Positions 25,320 through 33,724 of a DNA stretch of 64,000 nucleotides are shown here, in pieces. Each line of letters begins with the position of its first letter. Positions within the stretch are counted from its first letter, which is position 1. The translations under genes were made by a program, and so were the position numbers. Origin of the DNA: JAIRTY01 sp050257395 (GTDB lineage: Bacteria > Actinomycetota > Actinomycetes > Streptosporangiales > Streptosporangiaceae); NCBI GenBank assembly GCA_050257395.1, contig JBLMWU010000079.1:29069-93068 (forward strand), in the 5' to 3' direction. The notes beneath the pieces are model-generated. The model saw only the letters and a list, made by a program, of their open reading frames with translations. It had not been told where the DNA came from and did no database searches.

Positions 25320-26828
25320 ATGACCCGCTTCTACATCACCACCGCCATCCCCTACGTCAACGCGGAACCGCACCTCGGGCACGCGCTCGAACTGGTGCAG
25401 GCCGACGTGCTCGCCCGGCACCGGCGGCTGCGCGGCCAGCCGGTCCGGTTCCTCACCGGCACCGACGACAACGCGCTCAAGAACGTCACCGCCGCCCGGG
25501 CCGCCGGGGCCAGCGTGCGAGAGTTCGTCGACGCGAACGCGGGCCGCTTCGCCGCGCTGCGGGAGCCGCTGGCGCTGTCGTTCGACGACTTCATCCGCAC
25601 CAGCGCCGACCCCCGCCACGCCGCGGGCGTGATCCGGCTGTGGCAGCGGTGCGCCGCCGCGGGCGACTTCTACCGCCGCCGCTACCAGGGCCTGTACTGC
25701 GCCGGCTGCGAGCAGTTCTACGAGCCGGCGGAACTGCCCGGCGGGGTCTGCCCCGAGCATGGGGTGGCGCCCGAGCCGGTGGCCGAGGAGAACTGGTTCT
25801 TCCGGCTGTCCCGCTACGCCGGCCGCCTGCTGGAGATCCTGCAGGCCGGCCAGGTCCGCATCGAGCCGGCCACCCGGCGCAACGAGGTGCTCGCGTTCGT
25901 GCGGGCCGGGCTGAGGGACTTCAGCGTGTCCCGCCCGGCTGCCCGGGCCGGCGGCTGGGGCATCCCGGTGCCGGGCGATGACGGCCAGGTCATCTACGTG
26001 TGGTGGGAGGCGCTCACCAACTACGTCACCGCCCTCGGCTACGGCACCGGCGACCCCGCCTACCGGGACTGGTGGGCAGGCTCCGCCGAGCGGGTCCATG
26101 TCATCGGCAAGGGCATCCTCCGGTTCCACGCGGTGTACTGGCTGGCGATCCTGCTGTCAGCGGGCCTGCCGCTGCCGACGGCCGTGTTCGTGCACGAGTA
26201 CCTGACGGTGAACGGGGCGAAGCTGTCCAAGAGCGCTGGCAACGCGGTGAGCCCGGCCGCGCTGGCGGGCCGCTTCGGGACCGACGCGGTGCGCTGGTGG
26301 CTGCTGCGCGAAGCCGCCCGCACCACGGACACCGACTTCACCGTGGCGCGGCTCGTCAGCCGGGCCAACACCGACCTCGCCAACGGGCTCGGCAACCTGG
26401 TGAACCGCACGCTGACACTGGTGCGCCGCTACCGGGCCGGCCAGGTGGGCGCCCCGCCGGGCGGGCCGGTCAGCACCCTCGCCGCCGCCTGCCACGCGCT
26501 GCCCGGGCGCATCGACGCGGCCCTGGCCCGCTTCGATTTTCGTTCCGCTGCAGCAGCCCTGACCTCCGTGGTGGAGGAGGGCAACCGGTTCGCGGAGGCG
26601 GAGCGGCCATGGGCACTGGCACGCGCGCAGCGGGCGGGCGACGGCGCGGCCGGGCCGCGGCTGGACGCTGTCCTCGCCGAACTGGTCGCCGCCTGCCAGC
26701 TGCTGGCCCGGGAAGCAGAACCGTTCCTGCCCGGCGGCGCCGCCCGGCTGCGCGGCCAGCTGCTCTCGGGTGACAGCGCCGCACCGGCCGTGCCCGTCTT
26801 CCCGCGGATCGCGCTCACCGGCCCGTGA
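25320..26828 (+). CDS. metG: Methionyl-tRNA synthetase, short form (probably a second copy)
   Basis: A 502-residue class I aminoacyl-tRNA synthetase joining Met to its tRNA. The HIGH motif is HLGH (18-21) in PYVNAEPHLGHALE and the KMSKS motif is KLSKS (about 300-304) in VNGAKLSKSAGNAVS. The connective domain keeps CAGC but has CPEH instead of a full second Cys pair. The enzyme lacks the C-terminal tRNA-binding extension. Short, divergent synthetases like this are often additional copies linked to antibiotic tolerance, and a separate housekeeping gene is expected elsewhere. A Met-codon leader and two hairpins upstream suggest regulation by methionine or tRNA charging. Confidence 0.9.
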   Translation: MTRFYITTAIPYVNAEPHLGHALELVQADVLARHRRLRGQPVRFLTGTDDNALKNVTAARAAGASVREFVDANAGRFAALREPLALSFDDFIRTSADPRHAAGVIRLWQRCAAAGDFYRRRYQGLYCAGCEQFYEPAELPGGVCPEHGVAPEPVAEENWFFRLSRYAGRLLEILQAGQVRIEPATRRNEVLAFVRAGLRDFSVSRPAARAGGWGIPVPGDDGQVIYVWWEALTNYVTALGYGTGDPAYRDWWAGSAERVHVIGKGILRFHAVYWLAILLSAGLPLPTAVFVHEYLTVNGAKLSKSAGNAVSPAALAGRFGTDAVRWWLLREAARTTDTDFTVARLVSRANTDLANGLGNLVNRTLTLVRRYRAGQVGAPPGGPVSTLAAACHALPGRIDAALARFDFRSAAAALTSVVEEGNRFAEAERPWALARAQRAGDGAAGPRLDAVLAELVAACQLLAREAEPFLPGGAARLRGQLLSGDSAAPAVPVFPRIALTGP

Positions 26829-26835
26829 GATCCGG

Positions 26836-27285
26836 TCAGCTCCAGCCGACGGTGACCAGCCGCTGCCCCGCCTGCATGGCCCGCAGCGCGCCGGCCACGT
26901 AGCCGACGGTGTCCGCGGGCAGGCAGGCGAGGTCCGCCCACACCAGCTCGGTGCATTTCCCGGGCTCGGCAATGACCGGCCGCCCCGACCAGCCGGTCAC
27001 CCGGAAGAAGAGGTCGATGTACTCGTCGTCGCCGGGGCGCTCGCGGTTGCGGTGCAGCACCGTGCCCAGCGTGCACTGATCACGCGCCACCGTGACAGCC
27101 AGCTCCTCACGCAGTTCCCGGCACAACCCCGCCACCGCGTCCTCGCCGCCGTCCAGGTGACCGGACGGCAACCCCAGCTGGCCGTCCCGGTACCCGGAGC
27201 CCGCGCGGCGTGCCAGCAGCACCCGTCCGCCGTCGATGAGGACGCCATACACCGCCACGCATGCCCGGAACCGGCCGGAGCTCAT
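26836..27285 (-). CDS. NUDIX hydrolase
   Basis: A 149-residue NUDIX-fold phosphohydrolase starting at ATG 27285, six bases after GGGGGGA. The NUDIX box is intact as GHLDGGEDAVAGLCRELREE (Gx5Ex7REUxEExGU pattern, ending in LREELAV). The rest reads as a compact alpha/beta fold with VAVYGVLIDGGRVLLARRA at the start. It likely hydrolyses a nucleoside diphosphate derivative; substrate undetermined. It converges with the synthetase seven bases after that gene's stop. Confidence 0.92.
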   Translation of the reverse strand: MSSGRFRACVAVYGVLIDGGRVLLARRAGSGYRDGQLGLPSGHLDGGEDAVAGLCRELREELAVTVARDQCTLGTVLHRNRERPGDDEYIDLFFRVTGWSGRPVIAEPGKCTELVWADLACLPADTVGYVAGALRAMQAGQRLVTVGWS

Positions 27286-27344
27286 CGTTGTCCCCCCATC
27301 CACGCCGGTACGGTACGCGGCCCTGGCAGCACCGTGCCGCCCGG

Positions 27345-28328
27345 TCAGTAGCGGGCGCCCGCGGGCGCTGGCAGGGCGTCGAGCTCAGCCAGGGCGGCGG
27401 CGCTCAGCCCGAGGTCCGCCGCGCCGGCGTTGTCCAGCAGGTACCGGGGCGTCTTGGTGCCCGGGATGGGTACCACGTGGCGGCCCTGCGCCAGCACCCA
27501 GGCCAGCGCCACCTGCGCCGGAGTTCCCCCGGCCCGGCCGGCGAGCTCGCGGACCCGGTCCGCGATGGCCTGGTTGGCGCGCAGGGCGTCCGCCTGGAAG
27601 CGCGGCAGCCCGCGCCGGAAGTCGTCCTGCGGCAGGTCGCTGCCGGAGCCGAACCGCCCGGCCAGGAAACCCCGCCCCAGCGGCGCGAACGGCAGGAAGG
27701 CGATGCCGTGGCGCTGGCAGTACGGCAGCACCTCCGCCAGCGCGTCGCGGGTCCACAGCGACAGCTCGGACTGCACCGACGTCACCGGATGCACCGCCTG
27801 CGCCCGCTCGATCTCCGCCACGCTCACCTCGGACAGGCCCAGGTGCAGCGCCTTGCCCGCCGCTACCGCCCCGGCCATCGCGCCCCAGGTCTCCTCCAGC
27901 GGCACCCGTGGGTCCACCCGGTGCAGCTGGTAGAGGTCCACGTGATCGGTGCCGAGCCGGCGCAGGCTGCCGTCGATGGCGGCCCGCACGTGCTCAGGGC
28001 GGCCGTCCCGGGCAGCGCCCGGCGCGCTGGCACCCGGGTCGGCCGACTGGACGGAGTCGGCGGTGAGGCCGACCTTGGTGGCCAGCACCGCCGGCTCGCG
28101 CCAGCCGCCCGCCAGCGCCCGGCCCACCAGTTCCTCGTTGGTGTGGGGGCCGTACACGTCGGCGGTGTCGATCAGCGTCATGCCCAGGTCCAGCGCCTGC
28201 CGGATCACCGCGATGGAGGTGGCGTCATCCCGCGGCGTCTCCAGGTCGTAGGACGCCGTCATGCCCATGCAGCCCAGGCCGATCACACCCACCGCGGGCC
28301 CGCTGCTGCCCAGCGTCGTGGTCCGCAT
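27345..28328 (-). CDS. Aldo/keto reductase
   Basis: A 327-residue AKR (TIM-barrel) starting at ATG 28328 with GGGAGG upstream. Catalytic residues are in LIDTADVYGPHTNEELVG (Asp, Tyr), VLATKVGLT (Lys) and LYQLHRVDPRVPLEE (His). The C-terminal NADPH motif is VPIPGTKTPRYLLDNAGAAD. The sequence MGMTASYDLETPRDDATSIA is typical of the AKR13-like group common in actinomycetes. It probably reduces aldehydes or ketones with NADPH. It is read in the same direction as the NUDIX gene, 59 bp upstream of it, so a short operon is possible. Confidence 0.9.
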   Translation of the reverse strand: MRTTTLGSSGPAVGVIGLGCMGMTASYDLETPRDDATSIAVIRQALDLGMTLIDTADVYGPHTNEELVGRALAGGWREPAVLATKVGLTADSVQSADPGASAPGAARDGRPEHVRAAIDGSLRRLGTDHVDLYQLHRVDPRVPLEETWGAMAGAVAAGKALHLGLSEVSVAEIERAQAVHPVTSVQSELSLWTRDALAEVLPYCQRHGIAFLPFAPLGRGFLAGRFGSGSDLPQDDFRRGLPRFQADALRANQAIADRVRELAGRAGGTPAQVALAWVLAQGRHVVPIPGTKTPRYLLDNAGAADLGLSAAALAELDALPAPAGARY

Positions 28329-28480
28329 GCCCCCAGCCTCCCGGTCACTGGCGGGGCGCACAACAGCGCATCCGGACCTGTGCCCCGCAGGAACGCACGG
28401 CCGCCGCCAATCTGTAAGGGCGCGGCTGGCGGGCCAGCCGCGCCCTCGCGGCCCATGCTGCCCGGTCTCAGCTGGCTGGG

Positions 28481-29968
28481 TCAGGACCAGCGGTGGGCGG
28501 TGGCGCCCTGGACGGTGAAGGCGCTGGCGCCGGCTTTGCTCCACTTGAGGGTCAGGGTGAGGGCGGCGTCCGCGCTGGTGGGCAGGCCGGTGACTTCGGC
28601 CGTCGCGGGGAGTTCCAGGATCGTGACGCTGGTCGCGCCGGTGCCGTACTCGAAGTGCAGCATCGCGTAGCACGAGGTGGCCGACACGAAGTTGACCCAG
28701 CCTTCCATCCGCCAGGGCCGGTTCGCCCCGGCTGCCAGGGCCGGGGTGGCGGCGGACGACGTGAGCGCGGTGCCGCCGGGCCCGCCCCAGCGGACGGCCG
28801 GGGTCAGCGCCGGGCTGCTGCCGGCCGCGGTGAACACGCCGAACGCCAGCAGGTGGTAGAGGGTCCCAGCGGCCGCTTCCCGGCCAGGGACGGTCAGGCT
28901 GGCCACCGCCGTCTCCGCGGTGCTGGCGGACACCGTGAACGCGGCCGTCAGCGCGCCCGCCGGGCACATCATGCCGGTGCCGCCCACCCGGAGCGTGCCG
29001 GGGACCGTCATGTTCCCGGCGCCGTCGTTGACGATGGTGGTGGTGCCGGGCGCGAGGACCGGGGGAGTGACGTAGGCCCAGCCCACGACCGTCGCGCTGC
29101 AGCCCGCGTCCACCTGGAACGAGGCCGCCGCGCCGGCGGCCGGCCCGGCCTCCGTGCAGCTGACCAGGGTCACGGACCGGGCGCCGCCGGTGACCCGGAA
29201 AGACCGGTTGCTGGTGGCGGCGGCGTAGCAGCCGCTCAGCACCACGTCGCTGGCGCCGTCGATCTTCCAGGCGGTGCCGTCGTAGTCGCTGCTGTGGTTG
29301 ACCGAGTCCTCGGCGCCGCAGGCGCTGAAGGTGAGGTTCCGCGAGCCCGGCCCGGCGTAGTAGCCGATGCCGTTCGAGTCGGCGGCACAGCCGCTGAAGT
29401 GCGAGTACACCAGCCCAATGTTGTACCCGATCTGGCCGTTGCCGTTGGCGTAGCAGCCGGTGAGCGTGCAGCTCGTGCCGCCACCGTACAGCGAGATGCC
29501 GAACGCCCCGTTCTGCTGCGCGATGACCCGGGTGAACGTGCTGGCGATCGGCAGTGAGATCGCCACGCCGGAGTCCCCGAACTGCCAGACGAGGACGTTC
29601 TCCATCGTGATGGCTTCGCAGTTGGGGTTGTCCTGGCGGGACAGGTAGATGCCAGGCCCGCTGGCCGAGTCCGTGCCGGGCCCCCGCAGCTGCAGGCCGC
29701 GCACGTCGAAGAAGGTGACGTCCACGCCGCGCAGCCCGGATGCTTCCGGGTTGGCCTGGTGCAGCACGGAGACCTGGTCGCCTTCGCCCTGGATGGACAG
29801 GTGCGGGTACACGGTCAGGGTTTCCGTTAACCGGTACGTGCCCTGCGGCACGAGCACCACGCCGCCGCCCGCGGCGCTGACCGCGTCCAGGGCCCCCTGC
29901 ACCGCGGCCGTGTCGTCATGGATGCCGTCGCCAAACGCGCCGAAATCACGCACGTTCTGCACTGCCAT
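28481..29968 (-). CDS. Right-handed beta-helix protein (pectate-lyase-like fold, tail-spike style)
   Basis: A 495-residue protein starting at ATG 29968 after GGGGGAC. It opens VRDFGAFGDGIHDDTAAVQG, the pectate lyase superfamily entry (Pectate_lyase_3) found in tailspikes and polysaccharide hydrolases. Next come parallel beta-helix coils rich in Asn/Gly/Ser (for example NGIGYYAGPGSRNLTFSACG). After about residue 330 a separate all-beta C-terminal domain begins (TVSASTAETAVASLTVPG). There is no signal peptide or membrane helix. The fold suggests carbohydrate binding or cleavage; a phage-derived or export-independent origin cannot be excluded. Only an AraC gene lies beside it. Confidence 0.8.
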   Translation of the reverse strand: MAVQNVRDFGAFGDGIHDDTAAVQGALDAVSAAGGGVVLVPQGTYRLTETLTVYPHLSIQGEGDQVSVLHQANPEASGLRGVDVTFFDVRGLQLRGPGTDSASGPGIYLSRQDNPNCEAITMENVLVWQFGDSGVAISLPIASTFTRVIAQQNGAFGISLYGGGTSCTLTGCYANGNGQIGYNIGLVYSHFSGCAADSNGIGYYAGPGSRNLTFSACGAEDSVNHSSDYDGTAWKIDGASDVVLSGCYAAATSNRSFRVTGGARSVTLVSCTEAGPAAGAAASFQVDAGCSATVVGWAYVTPPVLAPGTTTIVNDGAGNMTVPGTLRVGGTGMMCPAGALTAAFTVSASTAETAVASLTVPGREAAAGTLYHLLAFGVFTAAGSSPALTPAVRWGGPGGTALTSSAATPALAAGANRPWRMEGWVNFVSATSCYAMLHFEYGTGATSVTILELPATAEVTGLPTSADAALTLTLKWSKAGASAFTVQGATAHRWS

Positions 29969-30015
29969 GTGCGTCCCCCTGCCGGTAGCCGGCGGCCGCA
30001 GGGGCACCCGTCAGG

Positions 30016-30978
30016 TCAGGCGCTGGGCGAGTGGTTCCGCCGGTACTCTCGGGGGCCGGTGCCGTACCGCCGTTTGAATGACCTGGTGAAATGCGAGGTG
30101 TCGGTGAAGCCGACGCCGAACGCGATGTCCGTGATGCTGCGGCCGGCCTGGCCCGGGTCCGCCAGCAGTTGGGCGGCCTGGTCGAGCCGCTGCTCCTGGA
30201 CCCAGCGGAACGGCGACGTCCCCTCCGCCTGGAAGATGCCCTGCAGGTAGCGCACTGACACCCCCAGCGCCGACGCTATTACCGCAGGTGAGAGGCCTGG
30301 TTCGGCGAGGTGGTTCATGATGTAGCGGCGTGCCCGCGCCAGCTGGCCGGGCAGCGGCGCACCCCGCCGCGCGGCGGGCCCGGTCCGCCCGGTCAGGGCC
30401 GTGCCCAGCAGGTCCAGCACGTGCCCGCCGATCCGGGGCACCGCCTCCGGCGGCAGGCCGGCCGCGTGCGCGGTCAGCGCCCGCAGGAACGGGGCGAGCA
30501 GCGCGCCCGCGCCCCGGTCACCGTGCACGACGGTGGCGGTCGCGTCCTTCGCCAGCGGGCAGTGCGCCAGGAAGGTCTGCCGGGGGACCTTGACGACGAT
30601 CAGCTCGAACGAACTCACGCCGCTGATCCGGCACGGCCGGGAACTGTCGTAGAGGGTGAAATCACCGGGCCGCAGCACCGCTTCCCGGCCGTCCTGAGCC
30701 AGTTCGAGGTGCCCGCGGACGGCCACGTTGACGAAGAAGTCGTCTTCCAGCGACCGGCGGATCGCCGCCGGGGTCCGCACCACCGAGTGCGGGTCCGCGC
30801 TGACCGTCGCCACCTGCACGCAGTCCAGGTCCTGGGCGCTGACCTCGCCCCGGAAACGGCCGCCGTGGCGCTCCGGCGGCTCCAGCTCCAGCTGCACGAA
30901 CGTGGCGCACACGACGTCACGCCAGTAGTCGAGCTGGGATACATCGTCGACCGTGGCCGTGGAGTAGCTGAGGGTCAT
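30016..30978 (-). CDS. AraC-family transcriptional activator
   Basis: A 320-residue regulator starting at ATG 30978 (an ATG three codons upstream also exists). The N-terminal 200 residues resemble the AraC-binding/cupin-like domain (DDFFVNVAVRGHLELAQDGR, then LRPGDFTLYDSSRPC). The C-terminal double HTH is complete: LSPAVIASALGVSVRYLQGI for the first helix pair, ITDIAFGVGFTDTSHFTRSF for the second, and the conserved Gly-Phe. It is divergent from the cupin-SDR-ADH operon. Two 16-bp direct repeats 22 bp apart lie between them, the expected layout for AraC half-sites, so it likely activates that operon. Confidence 0.92.
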   Translation of the reverse strand: MTLSYSTATVDDVSQLDYWRDVVCATFVQLELEPPERHGGRFRGEVSAQDLDCVQVATVSADPHSVVRTPAAIRRSLEDDFFVNVAVRGHLELAQDGREAVLRPGDFTLYDSSRPCRISGVSSFELIVVKVPRQTFLAHCPLAKDATATVVHGDRGAGALLAPFLRALTAHAAGLPPEAVPRIGGHVLDLLGTALTGRTGPAARRGAPLPGQLARARRYIMNHLAEPGLSPAVIASALGVSVRYLQGIFQAEGTSPFRWVQEQRLDQAAQLLADPGQAGRSITDIAFGVGFTDTSHFTRSFKRRYGTGPREYRRNHSPSA

Positions 30979-31026
30979 GGCGGCCAACTTCGCTGAGGGT
31001 CCGCACGCGGGCCCGGGGACCGCGCG

Positions 31027-31064
31027 GTGCGCTCAGCGTCAACTATCCGTGCGCTGACAGTCAA
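31027..31064. promoter_or_regulatory. Direct repeats GTGCGCTSASMGTCAA, 22 bp apart (AraC sites)
   Basis: Copies are GTGCGCTCAGCGTCAA at 31027-31042 and GTGCGCTGACAGTCAA at 31049-31064, with starts exactly two helical turns apart. A third partial copy, GTGCGCTCA, is at 31099-31107. They lie between the AraC start (30978) and the cupin start (31156). Direct repeats with two-turn spacing are how AraC dimers contact DNA. Confidence 0.8.
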
Positions 31065-31155
31065 GCCCCCCGCCGCTGACGTGCTTACCCTTCGGTTCGT
31101 GCGCTCATGAAGGCCCGTCCGCTGGGCGGACCTGCGGAAGCAGGAAGGAACAGGC

Positions 31156-31668
31156 ATGGCTTCAGCGGAAGAAGTGACCAAGGGCTACCTCGCCATCGAA
31201 GCGCAGGTCGACAAGATGCGGGACAAGTACGCCATGCAGGAGGGGTACATCGCGGACGAGAGCTCCCCGTGGGTTCCGTTCGTTCCCAATGTGTTCATCA
31301 AGCACCTGACCTTCGACGTCCGCAGCAGCAGCGCGGCCAACGTGCTGTGGGTGCAGGCCGGCGGCGAGCTGGGCCGGCACCGGCACCGCGGCCCGGTGTC
31401 CGGCTACGTGCTCGAGGGCAGCTGGCGCTACCTCGAGTACAACTGGGTGGGCAAGGCGGGCGACTTCGTGCGGGAGAGCCCGGGCCGCACCCACACCCTC
31501 TACTCCGAGCACGGCATGAAGACGTTCTTCTGGCTCAACGGGCCGCTGGAGTTCCTCGACGAAGAGGAGCGGGTGACCGAGACGGTCGACGTGTTCTGGT
31601 TCATCAACCACTACGAGTCGTACTGCCAGAAGGAAGGCATCCCGATCAACGAGCGGCTCTACCTCTGA
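31156..31668 (+). CDS. Cupin-domain dioxygenase-like protein
   Basis: A 170-residue single-cupin protein starting at ATG 31156 (GGAAGGA upstream). The first cupin motif is GRHRHRGPVSGYVLEGSWRY, with the HxH and Glu metal ligands; the second is SPGRTHTLYSEHG. Length and the HRHRG pattern resemble the 2,4'-dihydroxyacetophenone dioxygenase family of non-haem iron C-C cleaving enzymes. It begins a three-gene operon with an SDR and a zinc ADH and is under apparent AraC control, which fits catabolism of an aromatic or beta-keto compound. Substrate is inferred, not shown. Confidence 0.8.
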   Translation: MASAEEVTKGYLAIEAQVDKMRDKYAMQEGYIADESSPWVPFVPNVFIKHLTFDVRSSSAANVLWVQAGGELGRHRHRGPVSGYVLEGSWRYLEYNWVGKAGDFVRESPGRTHTLYSEHGMKTFFWLNGPLEFLDEEERVTETVDVFWFINHYESYCQKEGIPINERLYL

Positions 31669-31743
31669 CGGTTCCGGGCCCCGGCGCGTGACCGGCGGCC
31701 GGCTCCGGCCGGCCGCCGGCGGGCCGATGGAGGGAAGGTCGCG

Positions 31744-32607
31744 ATGGCAGTGGACCCCGCAGCGCCGCCGGGCAGCCGGGAAGCGCTGGCACGCGAAGCG
31801 CTGGACGGGCTCATCGGCGTCCAGGGCCGCCGGGTCCTGGTGACCGGCGCCGCCAGCGGGCTCGGCCTGGCCATCGCCCGGGCGCTGGTGGCGTGCGGGG
31901 CCAGGGTGATGCTGTGCGACGTGGATGCCGGCGGGCTGGACAGCGCCCTGCAGTCGCTCGACGGGCTGGCCGGCCGGGCCTGGGCCACGGTCGCGGACGT
32001 CACCTCGCCGCCGCAGCTCAAGGTCGCGGTCGCGGAGATGCTGCGGTTGTGGGACGGGGTCGACGTCGCGTTCGCCAACGCGGGTATCTCGATGAGCCCG
32101 GGCTTCGGCGTGCCCGCCGGGGAACTGCGCGGCCTGGACTGGGACCGCTGGCAGAAGGTGCTGGACGTCAACCTCAAAGGGGTGCTCGGCACCATCCAGG
32201 CGGTGGCCGAGCCGATGAAACGCCAGCACGAGGGCAGCATCGTCGCCACCGCGTCCACCGCCGGGCTGCGCGCCGACCCGCTGGTCGGCTACTCGTACGT
32301 GGCGTCCAAGGCGGCGATCGTCAACGTGGTCCGGCAGGCCGCGCTGGAGCTGTCCCCGTTCGGGGTCCGGGTGAACGCCATCGCGCCGGGGCCGTTCCAC
32401 AGCACCAATATCGGCGGGGCCGCGGCCGAGCTGGGCGGGCCGGACCTGACCAACGCGTGGGGCAAGACCGTCCCGCTGGGCGGCCGGATGGGCGACCCGT
32501 CCGAGCTGACCGGGATCGCGCTGCTGCTGGCGTCCCGCGCGTCCAGCTTCATGACCGGCGCGGTGTACCCGGTGGACGGCGGCACCCTGATCGCCTACCC
32601 GCTGTGA
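31744..32607 (+). CDS. Short-chain dehydrogenase/reductase (SDR)
   Basis: A 287-residue classical SDR using NAD(P). The cofactor loop is VLVTGAASGLGLAIARAL; NAG appears in AFANAGISM; the catalytic Ser lies in TASTAG and Tyr/Lys in YSYVASKAAI. The C-terminal MTGAVYPVDGGTLIAYPL is also canonical. It starts at ATG 31744 with GGAAGG upstream, 75 bp after the cupin, and is followed 55 bp later by the ADH. It probably oxidises or reduces a hydroxyl group in the same pathway. Confidence 0.93.
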   Translation: MAVDPAAPPGSREALAREALDGLIGVQGRRVLVTGAASGLGLAIARALVACGARVMLCDVDAGGLDSALQSLDGLAGRAWATVADVTSPPQLKVAVAEMLRLWDGVDVAFANAGISMSPGFGVPAGELRGLDWDRWQKVLDVNLKGVLGTIQAVAEPMKRQHEGSIVATASTAGLRADPLVGYSYVASKAAIVNVVRQAALELSPFGVRVNAIAPGPFHSTNIGGAAAELGGPDLTNAWGKTVPLGGRMGDPSELTGIALLLASRASSFMTGAVYPVDGGTLIAYPL

Positions 32608-32662
32608 CCTGGCTGCCCGCCCCGGCCGGGGCCAGGCCCGCCGCACCCCCGAAGGAGGCGCC

Positions 32663-33688
32663 GTGCGCGCGCTGCTGACCAGCAAGCCCGGCCAGATCGA
32701 CGTGATCTCGCACCCCGAGCCGGTGCTGTCCGCGCCGGACGAGGTGATCCTGCGGATCGAGCGGGTCGGCCTGTGCGGCTCGGACCAGCACCACTTCCAG
32801 GGCGATCTCGGCGCCGCCGGCGAGCTCTACCCGCGGATCCCCGGGCACGAGATCAGCGCGGTCGTCGAGCAGGCCGGGGAGGCGGCCGGGCTGGCGCCGG
32901 GCCAGCGGGTCGCGGTGGACCCGGTGTTCGCCTGCGGCACCTGCTACCCGTGCCGCACCGGCCGGCCCAACGTGTGTGCGAACCTGGCGGTGCTGGGCAT
33001 CCACCGCGACGGCGCGCTCGCCGACCTGATGGCCATCCCCGCGGCAAACGTGGTCCCGGTGCCGGCGGACGTGCCGCCCGAAGCGGTCGCGTTCATGGAG
33101 CCGGCCGCGGTGTCGGTGCACGCGGTACGGCGCGGGCGGGTCGCCGCCGGGGAGCACGTGGTGATCTTCGGGGCCGGGCCGATCGGGCAGGCCGCCTGCC
33201 TGGCCGCGGCCGCCGGCGGCGCGTCGGTCATGGTGGTCGACCCGGTCGCCGCCCGCTGCGACGCGGCCGCCCGCACCGGCGCGGCCGCCGTGTACCGCGG
33301 CACCTCGGCGGACGCGGCCGCCGAGATCCGTGACTGGTGCGGGGGAGAGGCCCCCGAGGTGGTGATGGACACCACCGGGCACGCGGGCGCGTTCAGCGAC
33401 GCGCTCGGCGCGGTGGTGCACGGCGGGCGGGTGGTCGCGGTCGGCCTGACCGACCGGCCGGTCTCCTACTCCTACGGCATCCTCGCCCACCGGGAGCTGG
33501 ACGTCATCGGCGTGAGCTGCTGCACCGCCGATGACTTCCAGCGGGCCGCGGACCTGGTCGCCGGGGCGGTGGACCGGGTGATGCCGCTCATCACCGACCT
33601 GATCCGGCTGGACGAGGTCGCGGACGCGCTGCCGCGGATCGGCAGCCCCGGCGTCATGAAGATCGCGGTGGACCTGAGCGCCGGGTAG
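32663..33688 (+). CDS. Zinc-dependent medium-chain alcohol dehydrogenase
   Basis: A 341-residue MDR enzyme from GTG 32663 with AAGGAGG seven bases upstream. Catalytic zinc region: VGLCGSDQHHFQG and PGHEISAVVE. The four structural-zinc cysteines are in FACGTCYPCRTGRPNVC. The Rossmann motif is VVIFGAGPIGQAACLAAA. It resembles sorbitol or threonine dehydrogenase-type polyol/amino-alcohol oxidases. It is the last gene of the cupin-SDR-ADH operon and likely acts in the same pathway. The C terminus, GSPGVMKIAVDLSAG, is normal. Confidence 0.9.
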   Translation: MRALLTSKPGQIDVISHPEPVLSAPDEVILRIERVGLCGSDQHHFQGDLGAAGELYPRIPGHEISAVVEQAGEAAGLAPGQRVAVDPVFACGTCYPCRTGRPNVCANLAVLGIHRDGALADLMAIPAANVVPVPADVPPEAVAFMEPAAVSVHAVRRGRVAAGEHVVIFGAGPIGQAACLAAAAGGASVMVVDPVAARCDAAARTGAAAVYRGTSADAAAEIRDWCGGEAPEVVMDTTGHAGAFSDALGAVVHGGRVVAVGLTDRPVSYSYGILAHRELDVIGVSCCTADDFQRAADLVAGAVDRVMPLITDLIRLDEVADALPRIGSPGVMKIAVDLSAG

Positions 33689-33724
33689 CTCAGCGCGGCG
33701 CGCAGCCCCCGGCCCGGCCTGATC

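Noticed and set aside
24678..26129. 483-codon minus-strand frame over the methionyl-tRNA synthetase
   Set aside because: The plus strand has HLGH and KLSKS in the right place; the antisense frame has no motif.
28481..29968. Prophage remnant around the beta-helix gene
   Set aside because: No other phage structural, lysis or integrase gene and no attachment-site repeat is visible.
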